Source of the DNA: Cellvibrionaceae bacterium
GTDB taxonomy: Bacteria; Pseudomonadota; Gammaproteobacteria; Pseudomonadales; Cellvibrionaceae
Direction: 5' to 3'
DNA: 64,000 bases
NCBI GenBank assembly: GCA_024707385.1
Contig: JANPZW010000009.1
Span: 434,001-498,000 of the forward strand
The translations under genes and the position numbers were made by a program. Below the pieces are notes generated by a model. That model was not told the DNA's origin, did not search any database, and worked only from the letters and a program-made list of their open reading frames with translations. This document shows positions 11,907-22,272 of the stretch, in pieces (position 1 is the first letter of the stretch; every line of letters begins with the position of its first letter).

Positions 11907-11952
11907 TGGGAGTTTTCTCCTCGATTGGCGCTGTAACGAGCAATAAAAAGTC

Positions 11953-11984
11953 AAAAAAAACGCGGGCCTTCTGCCCGCGTTTTT
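11953..11984 (-). terminator. rho-independent terminator after the MFS transporter gene
   Basis: A GC-rich hairpin with arms ACGCGGGC and GCCCGCGT (11960-11967 and 11973-11980) and a five-base loop. In the minus-strand direction it is followed by a run of T. It lies between the transporter stop and the manD start, so it should end the transporter message. The other side has only four T, so it could work weakly in both directions. Confidence 0.85.
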
Positions 11985-12000
11985 GGTGCAACAAGTACGA

Positions 12001-13434
12001 TCAGCCTTTCATATCCTCCAGCTCCACACCTTTGGTTTCGTGAACATACTTCAACACGAAGATCACAGAAATGGCAGCGCATAGGGTATAGAAGCCATAG
12101 GCTCCGGCCAGACCGATGGACGCCAGCATGATTGGGAAAGTCATGGTGATGGCGAAGTTGGCCACCCACTGGAAGAACCCGGCAACAGCCAAACCGGACC
12201 CGCGGATCTGGTTGGGGAACATCTCGCCGAGCATCACCCACATCACCGGACCCCAGGACAAGTTGAAGAAGATGACATAAAGGTTGGCACTGACGAGCGC
12301 GAGGACCCCCATGGATTCACTGAGCGTCGGCTGGCCGTTGGCATCCAGCGTAGAGGAGGCAAAGGCCACCACGCACAGACCCAAAGTCACCGCCATACCG
12401 GCAGAACCAATCCACAACAGGGGTTTGCGACCGATCTTATCAATAAGGGCCAGGGCGACTAGACAGGCACCGATACTGACGGAACCAGAGACAACGTTGA
12501 TCAGAAGAGCATCGTTTTCGGAGAAACCTACGGATTGCCACAAGACCGCGCCGTAGTAAAACACCACGTTGATCCCCACCAACTGCTGGAACACGGCCAG
12601 GCCAATACCCACCCAAACCAGCGGTCGCACGCGGCCACTTGCCTTATCGATCAGATCTCCGAGACCTGGTTTATGGTGATCCGCAGCGAGGGATGATTCG
12701 ATCTCGGTCACTTTGGCAGTGCCAATCACATTGCCGTACAAACGGCGCAGAACCTTGCCCGCCTGCTCTTTCCGGCCACGCACTACCAGGAAACGGGGAC
12801 TCTCAGGAATCATGAACAGAGTGATCAGGAAAATACCAGCCGGCAGCAGCTCAACCCAGAACATCCAGCGCCATGCCTCATATCCCCACCACCAGATATT
12901 CAACGCTGAACCCGAAAGCTCGGCGAGCAGATAATTGCTCAAAAACGCGGCGGTCAAACCACAGATGATCGCTACCTGCTGGATAGACGAAAGGCGGCCT
13001 CGATAGCGCGCCGGGGTGACCTCGCTGATATAGGCCGGGCACATGACGCTGGCAGCACCTACAGCCAACCCGCCCAGCACGCGGTAAATGATGAATTCGA
13101 GGGAGGAAGTGGCGATACCGGATCCCCACGCGGAGACGATAAAAAATATCGCCGACCAGATCAGCATGGCGCGTCGGCCGTAGACATCCGCGAGACGCCC
13201 CGCCAAGCCAGCGCCCACGGCGCAACCGAGCAACATGGAGGCAACGTTGAAGCCGGTACCAATGGAGTCGGAGTCGAAAGCAACCTGGAGCCCGTCAACC
13301 GTGCCGTTGATAACCCCACTGTCGAAACCGAATAGGAAGCCACCAATTGTGGCCACGCAGCAGATGATCAAGATAAAACCGAAGTTTTCCTTGTCATCGG
13401 CCATGGAGGAATGCTGTCGTTCAGATGCAGTCAT
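12001..13434 (-). CDS. MFS sugar:proton symporter, sugar-porter family (xylose/glucose type)
   Basis: A 477-residue major-facilitator protein with 12 predicted spans. It has the sugar-porter signatures: [13 protein letters not shown] in span 1, [13 protein letters not shown] after span 2, a [12 protein letters not shown] end to the first half, and the [13 protein letters not shown] motif of sugar-binding span 7. Members such as XylE and GlcP bring in xylose, arabinose, galactose or glucose with protons. The adjacent manD and the xylAB genes elsewhere in the region make xylose or a uronate likely. ATG 13434 has a GGGGAAA stretch upstream. It may share a promoter region with the divergent halogenase gene. 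Confidence 0.88.
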   Translation of the reverse strand: MTASERQHSSMADDKENFGFILIICCVATIGGFLFGFDSGVINGTVDGLQVAFDSDSIGTGFNVASMLLGCAVGAGLAGRLADVYGRRAMLIWSAIFFIVSAWGSGIATSSLEFIIYRVLGGLAVGAASVMCPAYISEVTPARYRGRLSSIQQVAIICGLTAAFLSNYLLAELSGSALNIWWWGYEAWRWMFWVELLPAGIFLITLFMIPESPRFLVVRGRKEQAGKVLRRLYGNVIGTAKVTEIESSLAADHHKPGLGDLIDKASGRVRPLVWVGIGLAVFQQLVGINVVFYYGAVLWQSVGFSENDALLINVVSGSVSIGACLVALALIDKIGRKPLLWIGSAGMAVTLGLCVVAFASSTLDANGQPTLSESMGVLALVSANLYVIFFNLSWGPVMWVMLGEMFPNQIRGSGLAVAGFFQWVANFAITMTFPIMLASIGLAGAYGFYTLCAAISVIFVLKYVHETKGVELEDMKG

Positions 13435-14170
13435 GATATTTCCCCAAAACGGATGAATTATTATTTGATGCGAACTGCGATTACAGTCGGAAGTGTTAAC
13501 AGGCCAAAACGCAGTATTTGCGCCGCTCTATGGCGCCCCATCACCCCGTACGTGGGGCCGAATCATATCACCAAAAAATCCCGGCTCCGCATCAAAATTT
13601 TCCATCCTGAACGGTCAATCCGCAGGCTGATCCACCACTGGACAAAAGCGGAGGGCGGGTGTTTTGAGGATTTATGCTCTGGCAGATTATAGATTGGTTA
13701 ACGAGGCGTATGGGCTTATTTAACCCCTTGACATACCAGACAAAAAAGTACCTCTAGTTGGCTAAAAAGTTCGTAACAGAAAAAGGCAAGTGCCTCTAGT
13801 CTGCTTATTACGACAAATAAAAACACGAACCACTTTTGCTAGGTAATTCAGCAATTTCAAATATCTGCAAAAAAATTCACTGTAGTGAATAGTTCAGCAA
13901 GCCGGTTTTGTCAAAATAGAGCATTAAAAAAATTGCTGGAGAATTATGTATAAATGGGTTTCAATCTCTAACGGTAGTACTTGGCGACAATCGCGTCAGC
14001 CATGAGCGCCCATCCCGATACAACACCAAATCATCAGAGATGGAAGCCCCCAATCAGAATTTGAACTGCTTCGCATATTGAGCGATTCGGTTCGCCGTTT
14101 CCTTAGCCCGGAACTTTGGCGCATAATTGTAGTTTATGCGCCTTTTTTTGCCTGAAATCCGGGGACCATC
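13435..14170. promoter_or_regulatory. 736-base intergenic region with a spaced direct repeat and a palindrome
   Basis: No convincing gene is present. The region separates the leftward MFS gene from the rightward halogenase gene and is AT-rich from about 13690 on. Two features stand out. A 13-base motif AAGTRCCTCTAGT occurs at 13746-13758 and 13788-13800, in the same orientation and 42 bases apart, about four helical turns. A perfect 16-base palindrome ATTCACTGTAGTGAAT lies at 13875-13890. Both look like operators for sugar-responsive regulators, but I cannot match them to a known motif. Confidence 0.45.
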
Positions 14171-15741
14171 GTGCACCAATCCGCTTCTCTCTCTCCTCGC
14201 ATTCTCATCGTCGGTGGGGGCACCGCTGGCTGGATGTGTGCCGCCGCTATCAGCCGACGATTCGCCTCCGCCAATCTGCAGATTACGCTGGTTGAATCCG
14301 AACAAATAGGAACGGTCGGCGTTGGTGAAGCCACCATTCCCCACCTGCGCTATTTCAACGAACGTCTGGGTTTTCGTGAGCCGGAGTTTCTCCAGGCCAC
14401 CAGCGCCACCTACAAACTGGGCATTGAGTTCATCAACTGGGGGCAGGTTGGAGAAGCCTACATTCATCCATTCGGCGTTTTTGGCAAGAAATTTCGCGAT
14501 GTGGGTTTTCATCATCTATGGGCCCGCTATCGACAGGACCAACCCCAGGACTCTCTGTTTGACTATTCCGTTTCGGTGCTTGCGGCCGCGCAGGGCAAAT
14601 TCGCCTACCCCAGCAGCAACCCAGCTGACCTGCTCGCGGAATATTCCTACGCATTCCATATAGACGCCAGCCGCTACGCCACCTTTTACGCCGTCACTCA
14701 GAGATTTGGGGCGTAAAACGAATGGAAGGAAAAATCGTCCAGGTGCATCAGCATCCCGACAGCGGCGATATCAGCAAAATCACCTTAGATAATGGCGCTG
14801 AATTGGAAGCGGATTTTTTTCTCGATTGTTCCGGTTTTCAATCTCTGCTCTTGAGTAAAACCCTCAATACAGATTTTATCGACTGGAGCCACTGGCTGCC
14901 TTGCAACCGTGCCATCGCCGTTCCCACCGTCAGCAACGGGCCGCCATTGCCCTACACAAAAGCCACCGCGCACTCTGCAGGCTGGCAATGGCGAATTCCA
15001 CTGCAACATCGCACGGGCAACGGCCACGTTTATTCCTCGAATTACATGAGCGACGACGAAGCGCTGGCAATCCTGCGCAAAAATCTGGATGGCGAAGAAC
15101 TGGCAGAACCGCGCCAACTCTCCTTCACCGCCGGTCGTCGTCGCAATACCTGGGTAAAAAATTGTGTGGGCGTGGGCTTGGCGAGTGGATTTTTAGAACC
15201 GCTGGAATCCACCAGTATTTATTTAATTCAACTTGCCATTATGAAATTGATGGAATTCTTTCCGCGCATGGGAGATAACCGAGTGCGCCGCGACGAATTC
15301 AACCGGCAGATGGATCTGGAATATGAGCGCATCAAGGATTTTCTGATTCTTCACTACCACGCCACGCGGCGTGATGACTCGCCCTTCTGGAATTATTGCC
15401 GCACCATGTCTGTGCCCGAGAGCCTGCACGAGAGCATGACGGCCTTTCGCCGCACGGGTTATCTGAAAGCCTACAAAAGCGGTCTTTTTATGGTACCCAG
15501 TTGGGTGGCGGTTTTAATTGGCCAGGGTGTAATACCGGAAAGCTGGCACCCGGCGGCAAATGAATGGGATGCTGGCACACTGCACACCAACATTCAGCAG
15601 CTGAAACAACAAATGAAAACAGCCGTGGATAAACTGCCGGACCATCTCAGCGCGGTGCAACAGCACTGTGCCGCTGTCGACACCAATAATGCAGAACCTT
15701 GGCCGAAAGCGGCCATGAGTCTGTACAGCGTCTTTTCCTGA
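14171..15741 (+). CDS. flavin-dependent tryptophan-halogenase family protein (frameshifted)
   Basis: Repaired, the protein has about 523 residues. It has the FAD site GGGTAGW near residue 17, the VGVGEATIP stretch, a lysine in ATYKLGIEFINW at the place of the halogenase catalytic Lys, and the halogenase motif WxWxIP as GWQWRIPLQHRTGNG. These enzymes use FADH2, chloride or bromide and oxygen to halogenate aromatic rings. The pocket is not assignable, and relatives next to TonB receptors in Xanthomonas and Brevundimonas act on indoles. The frame breaks at the T4 run 14684-14687; one more T reads TFLRRHSEIWGVKRMEG. GTG 14171 is the start, without a strong ribosome site. A second, divergent homologue follows after 10 bases. 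Confidence 0.85.
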
Positions 15742-15751
15742 AGCCGTATTT

Positions 15752-17125
15752 ATGAATCACAAAAATTCGCTCCAGCATCTGATTATCGTCGGCCGCGGCT
15801 TTACCCCAGTTTTGACCGCGCTTTTTCTGCAAAAAAAGTGGGGGTCGCTCGCACCTCGAATCACCCTGGTACAATGCGGTGAGAATCCCGACCCGCCGAT
15901 TATCAATTGTGTCGGCTCGATTAAAGATGTCCACCGGGAAATAGGTATCGCGGAAACCGATTTCGTTCGAAAAACTCAGACCAGCTTCCACCTGGGTACG
16001 CTCTGCCAATTCCCCAATCGGTCGGAATTTTTTATGAGCGAAGCGCCTTACGGCGCGAGCATTCACTCAGTGCGATTCAACCATTGGTTTGTTCGCTATC
16101 TGCAAGCTGGCAAAACGGCCCGCTTCGACGATTTTTGTATTAATGCCCAACTCGCCAAACGCGGCCGTTTCGCCCCGCCCTCGCCAAAACCCGAGTCCGT
16201 TTATTCCCAAGTATGTTATGGGTACACGCTGCTGAGCGAGCATTACACCCGATACCTTGCGGATCAATTGGGCGCTGCGGTTTCCGTCATTCGAGAAAAC
16301 ATTGAAAATGTCGAAATCGGAGCCGAAGGCATCAAGGCAATTCGTTTGAAAAATGGCTCGAGTTTAACTGCTGATTTCTATATCGACTGCACCAGGGAGC
16401 ATGGGTTAAAACGTTTTATCTCCAGCGTCGCAGCACCGGATACAGCGGCGCAGACCTGGACCATACAAGATGCCAGAGAACATCACCTAGGCCAACCGCA
16501 TAATTTTTTACAGGCCGCCAGTGAATCGCTGACGCTTACAGCGGAATTTCGAGGCAAAATCTATCGCCAGGCCATTTCCTGCAATCCCGCCGCGCCGTCT
16601 CCTTGGCTGCGCGATCCGGTGCCCTGGCAGAAAAACTGCCTCTCTCTGGGTCCTGCAACCTCAAACCGCCCTGCTTTGCTGATCGACCCCGTCCACCTAA
16701 TCGCTAGCAGTCTTTACCGTCTTTACAACAACTGGCCAACGGATAACGACCTAAAAACTCCCGCCCGCACCTACAACAGCAGTTTTATCGATGAATGGGA
16801 CCGGATTGCAGACAGCGACAGCGTTTATTTATGGGCAGCCACTGCGAACGGTGAATACCTTACGGAAGCGGCGGAACATCGTATGAGCGTTTTTGCCAGC
16901 GACGGGCGCATTCCACCTTACGAAAACGAAACGCTCTTGGAAGACCAGTGGGCCGCGTTGTTTTTTGCACTCGGAATTACGCCGGAAGTTGCCGATCCAT
17001 TGACACTGGGCATGAATGACGATTGGATCGTCGGGCAATTGGAAAGACTTAATCAGGCGCTTCAAGGAGCGGCTGAGCACGCACCGAAAATGGACGCGTT
17101 TTATCGCGATCAAGTACTCCGCTGA
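15752..17125 (+). CDS. degenerate tryptophan-halogenase family protein, probably non-catalytic
   Basis: A 457-residue protein that aligns by eye with flavin halogenases in outline: an N-terminal strand-turn-helix (HLIIVGRGFTPVLTALFL), YTRYLADQLGA, a LTADFYIDCT motif corresponding to the usual DFFLDCSGF, and the SSLYRLYNN and AEHRMSVF helices. The FAD-binding GxGxxG is weakened to VGRGFTP, and I find no WxWxIP motif or catalytic Lys context. It is likely a pseudoenzyme or partner of the preceding halogenase, with which it is probably co-transcribed (10-base gap). The reading frame is intact across the full length, so it seems to be maintained rather than decaying. Function is unknown. Confidence 0.6.
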   Translation: MNHKNSLQHLIIVGRGFTPVLTALFLQKKWGSLAPRITLVQCGENPDPPIINCVGSIKDVHREIGIAETDFVRKTQTSFHLGTLCQFPNRSEFFMSEAPYGASIHSVRFNHWFVRYLQAGKTARFDDFCINAQLAKRGRFAPPSPKPESVYSQVCYGYTLLSEHYTRYLADQLGAAVSVIRENIENVEIGAEGIKAIRLKNGSSLTADFYIDCTREHGLKRFISSVAAPDTAAQTWTIQDAREHHLGQPHNFLQAASESLTLTAEFRGKIYRQAISCNPAAPSPWLRDPVPWQKNCLSLGPATSNRPALLIDPVHLIASSLYRLYNNWPTDNDLKTPARTYNSSFIDEWDRIADSDSVYLWAATANGEYLTEAAEHRMSVFASDGRIPPYENETLLEDQWAALFFALGITPEVADPLTLGMNDDWIVGQLERLNQALQGAAEHAPKMDAFYRDQVLR

Positions 17126-17211
17126 CCCTAGTGGTCCGCTCGGAAAGTTAGGTAACAGTTCGCTGCGCCAAACGCTTGGCTCCCAAGCGGAGCCACTTGC
17201 ATTTTGAAGTG

Positions 17212-18736
17212 CTACTTATCGGCAGCACAATATTTGAAAACATAATCCCTATGCGTCGGCAAAGGCTGACTCGCGCTGAGAATGACCTGCCTTACCTCCG
17301 TCATTCGCAGTTTAAGCTCGGAATCTGAAAGCACATCGGCAATAGGGCTATAGGCCGATGTGTTTATACCCTGTCCCACAAACACCGAGATCCAGCTGAC
17401 ATCACTGAACAGTTCATTATCTTCGCGGAATAATCGTCCGGTGCTTTGATAGAGCTCAACTTTGTTCTTCAGGCGCTCGGGAATTTCCATGTTTCGGCAA
17501 TAGTCCCAAAATGCACCGGAGCGCTTATTTGACCAATAATGAAAAATTAGCAAGTCGCGGATAGTCGTGAAGTTACGCAACTGGAGCTGGTTGTATTTCT
17601 TTTTCCAACTCAGGCTGCACCACCTTGGTCGGAAATAATCCGAGAAAATTGGCGATAGCTTCGTAAATCAAGTGAATACTGGTGGACTCCAGCGGTTCGA
17701 GAAACCCGGATGAAAGACCCAGCGCAATACAGTTCTTCCGCCAAGGGAAACGCCGGATGCCGGTCTTGAAGCGAATTACCCTGGGATCAGCCAAGGGCTC
17801 ACCCTCAATATTTCTTAACAGCGTGTCCTGTGCCTTGTCATCCGACAGGAAACGACTGCTGTAGACATAGCCATTACCAGTGCGGTGTTGCAACGGAATA
17901 CGCCACTGCCATCCCGCCTCTCGCGCCGTTGCACGCGTGTAAGGAGGCAGCTCATCGAGAACTTTGCTGGCAACTGCAACGGCACTGTCACAAGGAAGAA
18001 AATGGCTCCAGTCCTCATACCCGCTATGCAGATTTTCTTCAATCAAGAGCCCCCGAAAACCGGTGCAATCGATAAAAAAATCGCCATCGACCCGTCCACC
18101 GCTTTCCAGATGTAGGGTTTGGATATAGCCGTTATCGCTATTTTTCTCCACGCTAACGACTTTCGCATCCAGGCAGACGACGCCACAGGCCTCCGCGTAT
18201 TTGCGCAAAAATTTTGCGTACAGCCCCGCATCAAAATGATAAGCGTAATCAATTTCGCTCAAAGGAGAATTCGGAATATTGACTGGCTTGGCAAACTTAT
18301 TTTGTTTGCACATCTGAATGCAAAACGAATAATCCGGCAGAGGCGAAGCCCCGCCCGAGTTATTCAGCTTTTGCCAATAATGAAAAAAAAGGTGCGGAAC
18401 CTATGGCGGTGCCGTAACGACCAAAAGGGTGAAAATATGAACTACCTGAACCCATCCAATCGACAAACTCAATACCGAGCTTGAATGTGCCCTTGGTGAA
18501 TTTTAAAAATTCCCGCTCGTCAATTCCGAGGATTCTATTGAAATTGATAATTTCCGGAATCGTTGCCTCACCCACACCAACCGTACCGATTGCGCTGGAT
18601 TCGACCACCGTAATTTTCATAGCGGAATTCTTGAACACCTTGCCAATTGCCGCAGCTGCCATCCAGCCCGCAGTGCCACCACCAAGAATGACCAAATGAT
18701 CAAGAGGTTCATTTATCTCTACTGATTTTTTTGCAT
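17212..18736 (-). CDS. second full-length tryptophan-halogenase family protein (frameshifted)
   Basis: Repaired, this is a halogenase of about 507 residues. It has GGGTAGWMAAA, VGVGEATIP, GTFKLGIEFVDW with the catalytic-type Lys, and the WxWxIP motif in AGWQWRIPLQHRTGNG. It is clearly a paralogue of the protein at 14171-15741. Three shifts need repair: the T7 run 18726-18732 should be one longer, which lets ATG 18736 give MQKKSVEINEPLDHLVILGGG; the A8 run near 18380-18387 should be one shorter; and one base must go in the T-rich stretch near 17590-17605. It lies downstream of the TonB receptor terminator on the same strand and converges with the degenerate homologue. Confidence 0.82.
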
Positions 18737-18769
18737 GTAATGCCTGTGAGACAAAACGGTCTGAAATAA

Positions 18770-18800
18770 AAAAAGCGTATAGCTCGCACTATACGCTTTC
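18770..18800 (-). terminator. rho-independent terminator after the TonB receptor gene
   Basis: A hairpin with arms AAAGCGTATAG and CTATACGCTTT and a six-base loop is followed on the minus strand by a T run. It sits about 30 bases after the receptor stop codon and before the halogenase start, so the halogenase at 17212-18736 is either a separate unit or read through. Confidence 0.85.
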
Positions 18801-18831
18801 ACCGGTTTCTCGACCAGATCAGGTCATCTCA

Positions 18832-21800
18832 TTAGAAATTCGCCGACATCCGCAGAGTAAAACGCTGGTCGTTAATAAAATAATGACGTGGGTGCAGACT
18901 GCCAGCCTGATCATATTGATATCGGGTATGAGTCGTTTCGTTCGTCAGATTATTAATGTCAAATCCAACCTTCACAGAATCCGTGAGATTGTAAGTGAAC
19001 GAATAATCAAGAACTCCACGATCCGTGTTATAAACCGGCCGCTTGCCAATAACGTCCCGCGAATTGAGCATATACTCCGAGCGGAAGTTATAAGCCAAAC
19101 GAGTGCTGAATTTACCTGTCTCAAAAAACACAATGACGTTGTAGTTTTCCGGCGACAACCCTTCCAACGGGAGATCCACAAAGGCCCCATAAACCGACGT
19201 ATCGATACTGGCGCCAACGTCTTCACTGGTGTACAGACGGGTGTAATTCAATTGCGTCCCTAAACCACTCCAAATACCAGGCAACATATCGTAGGTTTGT
19301 TGATAGGAGATCTCGAAACCATCAATTCTCCCTTTGCCGACGTTATCGTATGTATCGGCTTGTCTTACCTCCTCAACAGCTCCTGTCGATGGATTATCAG
19401 TCTCAAGACGGGTTGATCCTTTGCGGATCATATCGTCCATCTGCTTGGTAAAGAGCACACCGGACACCGAACCCACATCGGAAAAATACCACTCAAGTCC
19501 CAGATCAATATTGAGGGACTCTTCAGGCCGCAAATGCGGATTGGAGCCGCCAACCGTGGAACTGGTGTAATCCCCGAAGGTCACGCTTTCATATGGATCA
19601 CCCCGCTCCGGATCCCAGCCTGTGGGCCTACCCTCAGCTTCAACGGCGGTTACTTGCGCCCCCAACTCTTGACTCGCACGCTTCAAAGACAAGTGAGGTA
19701 AATAGATGGCTTTGGAGGCCGCAAACCTCAATTGCAAATCGTCCATGATATTCATCGCCAGATTAAAACTGGGCAATATGCTTGAATAGCGCTCAGGGGT
19801 GACATCAATGCGCTCCGAATAACCATTCAACCAACTTAACGTTGACGGATCGGGAATGAAAACAGGATCACCTGCCGCCTCAGCGGCATCATAGGCGGCA
19901 GCATTGCTGCGCAGCCACTGTTCGAGTTCGGCTGGGAAATTGTTGTATACGGTATCAGGTGTATAGCGTGCAGGGTTAGACCAAGCGCCCGATCTCGCAG
20001 GCGTGGTGAAATTTCGCGAGCCTGACGTGGTGACATCGATATCGACATATCGAAAACCCAAATTACCGCGAATCGGCATGGGCAGATCGGCAAAGTCAAA
20101 ATCAAATTGCACGTAGGCAGCGCTGCGTCGCTCCTCTACACCAAAGATGTAGTACGGTGAGTAAGGGGTGCCGCCATTACGTCTCTCCAGGGTCATAAAC
20201 GGATCGCCTGCACCATCCGCTTCAGTGTACCACCAGGTCATATCGCGTCTTGGATCGGTCGCAGGAGGGAATCCATCCGTCGTCGGCAGCCCGGCGATAT
20301 CGGGATCGTATTCCGGTGGAATGATGGAACGATAGGCATCTTCGAACCGACCGAGATCTTTTACCCACTCCAGTTTCGGAACATAAAACGCAGTAACACT
20401 GCCGTCCACAAAGGCATTGCCATTGTGGAAGTCGCTACCGAAATCAAATACTTCCTGAAATTGCGGATAATCGGCGACAGAACGTCGGTGCTGATCGCTC
20501 CACTCGGGAGAAATCACACCCCAGTCGTACTCGGTCGACTTATGCACTTGGCTTCGGTCCGAAACGCGGAAACCGACTTTCACATTCGTCAGCCAGCTGT
20601 CTTCCAGCGCATAATCCGCATCCAGTGCAAAGGCAAAGTCTTTACCGGCGCTGTCGGTGTTGTGATCCATCGCAGATCGTGTGTGAATATTGGCGGGGTC
20701 GGTAATGGAGGTTATGTCACCACCCCAATAATTGCCATTAGTATCCTGGAAAACAGTGCCTTGGTGTCCCTGCGCCACTTCCGCGGGGCTGAGCATATGA
20801 AAATCGCTTCCCAAGAAACCGACCTGAGGGTTGTCCGCGCTTCTCAAATCCATCCACACATCGCTTTCGAAATAGCTGTGGATGGTGTGGTCAAACATAA
20901 CCTGACCGGATTTGACAAACTGGAGACTACTGTTCAGGGTCAGGTTGTCGTTTACGTTCCACTCAACATCAAGACTTATATCATTTACATAAGTCTCTTC
21001 GTCGTGATAACGCGTTTCCGGCGCATAGCCATAAGTGCCCGTGTTATTGCCGGAAAGAACGCCATGAGTGAACAAACCCGTAGCCGGATCAAAACTTTCA
21101 TTTACACCAGAAATTCCCGGAATTTCCAATACGTCGACGATGTTGGCATTGGCGAACTGATCGCCCAACTGGTCTTTATTTTGCACCAGTCGTTCGGTCC
21201 ATACCGCTTTGTTATCCGAGCGAATAAACTCCAATGTCGCTAAAAAATTTTCTGCCGGATTGCGCCACTGCAGTGACGATACAAAACCCAATCGTTCATT
21301 GGCGTCTTCTTTAGTTCTCACCTGGATAGAGGGAGGCAACCAATAGACGTCGTCGGCTCCGGCACCCGGCAGCGCGTTACCAACACCAGGGAAATCGGTG
21401 GACCCTGGATCGCCAGTAACATTTCGCGTACTTTTTTCATAAAAGTTGTGCGTCCCTACCGACTGCGATGCGGCATTCGTTTCACTCCATGCTACCGACA
21501 TCAAAAATCCAAATTCACCGGCATCTGTGTCCCACCGATTGCTGAACAAGCCGGACATACTTGGGGACCATTTTTCTACGAGATCGCCGTAATCCCCTTT
21601 GATCGCGCCTCCTAACTGCATACCCGCGCTGTCAAATGGCTTACGGGTAATCACGTTTAGCGTGCCGGCGATACCACCTTCAATCATTGAGGAGGTCTGG
21701 TTTTTCTGAACTTCAATCGCCCCGACTAATTCCGCCGGAATATGGGATAGATCAACCGCGCCCCACTGAGTTGCACTGAACGACGTGCGACCATTGAATT

Positions 21801-22191
21801 GGGTGAGTGTTCGATCAAGGCCGCGAATCAAAGCGCGACTGCCTTCAGCACCAAAGTGCTCAGGGTCGTCAGTGGCTTCAAACACCTCAACAGTAACGCC
21901 TGGAACACGCGTCAGTGCATCCACCACTGATTTATCCGGTAGCGAAGTAATATCAGAAGCGGTAATGGCATCAATTACTGTCGCCGAATCCCGCTTGAGA
22001 TCCTGAGCATTTTTCAAAGATTGTTTGATACCGTAGACCACTACCTCTTCGACCTGAGCAGTTGGTGCTGTCTCTGCATCCGTCTGTTGTGCATACGCCT
22101 GTTGAGCGAACAGCGCACTCAGCAGGACTGCGGTTGATGAGCAGGTGGATATTCCGGCCTTGCTACGCAGTTTCATAATATTCTTTGCCAT
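18832..22191 (-). CDS. TonB-dependent outer-membrane receptor, carbohydrate type
   Basis: A 1119-residue TonB-dependent receptor. The signal peptide ends near SALFAQQAYA (about residue 34), and a TonB-box-like EEVVVYGI follows. The plug (about 60-190) has SVVDALTRVPGVTVE and RALIRGLDRTLTQFNGR, and the barrel ends in the expected aromatic residue (LRMSANF). It would import oligosaccharides across the outer membrane using TonB energy. The length and the alternating SxxDALxRVPGV plug are typical of the Caulobacter/Cellvibrio TonB receptors that sit beside halogenases. I take ATG 22191, since the 13 codons before it are not signal-like. It follows the multi-module lipoprotein gene by 65 bases and probably shares its transcript. 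The gene is not frameshifted. Confidence 0.92.
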   Translation of the reverse strand: MAKNIMKLRSKAGISTCSSTAVLLSALFAQQAYAQQTDAETAPTAQVEEVVVYGIKQSLKNAQDLKRDSATVIDAITASDITSLPDKSVVDALTRVPGVTVEVFEATDDPEHFGAEGSRALIRGLDRTLTQFNGRTSFSATQWGAVDLSHIPAELVGAIEVQKNQTSSMIEGGIAGTLNVITRKPFDSAGMQLGGAIKGDYGDLVEKWSPSMSGLFSNRWDTDAGEFGFLMSVAWSETNAASQSVGTHNFYEKSTRNVTGDPGSTDFPGVGNALPGAGADDVYWLPPSIQVRTKEDANERLGFVSSLQWRNPAENFLATLEFIRSDNKAVWTERLVQNKDQLGDQFANANIVDVLEIPGISGVNESFDPATGLFTHGVLSGNNTGTYGYAPETRYHDEETYVNDISLDVEWNVNDNLTLNSSLQFVKSGQVMFDHTIHSYFESDVWMDLRSADNPQVGFLGSDFHMLSPAEVAQGHQGTVFQDTNGNYWGGDITSITDPANIHTRSAMDHNTDSAGKDFAFALDADYALEDSWLTNVKVGFRVSDRSQVHKSTEYDWGVISPEWSDQHRRSVADYPQFQEVFDFGSDFHNGNAFVDGSVTAFYVPKLEWVKDLGRFEDAYRSIIPPEYDPDIAGLPTTDGFPPATDPRRDMTWWYTEADGAGDPFMTLERRNGGTPYSPYYIFGVEERRSAAYVQFDFDFADLPMPIRGNLGFRYVDIDVTTSGSRNFTTPARSGAWSNPARYTPDTVYNNFPAELEQWLRSNAAAYDAAEAAGDPVFIPDPSTLSWLNGYSERIDVTPERYSSILPSFNLAMNIMDDLQLRFAASKAIYLPHLSLKRASQELGAQVTAVEAEGRPTGWDPERGDPYESVTFGDYTSSTVGGSNPHLRPEESLNIDLGLEWYFSDVGSVSGVLFTKQMDDMIRKGSTRLETDNPSTGAVEEVRQADTYDNVGKGRIDGFEISYQQTYDMLPGIWSGLGTQLNYTRLYTSEDVGASIDTSVYGAFVDLPLEGLSPENYNVIVFFETGKFSTRLAYNFRSEYMLNSRDVIGKRPVYNTDRGVLDYSFTYNLTDSVKVGFDINNLTNETTHTRYQYDQAGSLHPRHYFINDQRFTLRMSANF

Positions 22192-22244
22192 AGTGATTCT
22201 CGTTAATTCTGTAAGCGTGATAGTGAACAAAAATAATGTGCGTC

Positions 22245-22272
22245 AACCTACACACCTTAATGTGTGTAGGTT
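22245..22272 (-). other. intercistronic hairpin over the lipoprotein gene stop codon
   Basis: A perfect 11-base inverted repeat, AACCTACACAC and GTGTGTAGGTT with a six-base loop, spans the stop codon of the lipoprotein gene just ahead of the TonB receptor leader. No T run follows immediately, so it is more likely an RNA-processing or stability element, or a leaky attenuator, than a full terminator. Confidence 0.55.

Noticed and set aside
10692..11936. 414-codon plus-strand open frame opposite mannonate dehydratase
   Set aside because: Shadow of the manD codon pattern; the minus-strand reading carries all enolase motifs.
17177..17195. TGGCTCC-N5-GGAGCCA hairpin between the two convergent halogenase genes
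   Set aside because: Short stem with no T run on either strand; too weak to call as a terminator.
14171..18736. Halogenase genes as part of a secondary-metabolite cluster
   Set aside because: No NRPS, PKS, terpene or RiPP gene lies near; the neighbours are sugar transport and xylan genes.
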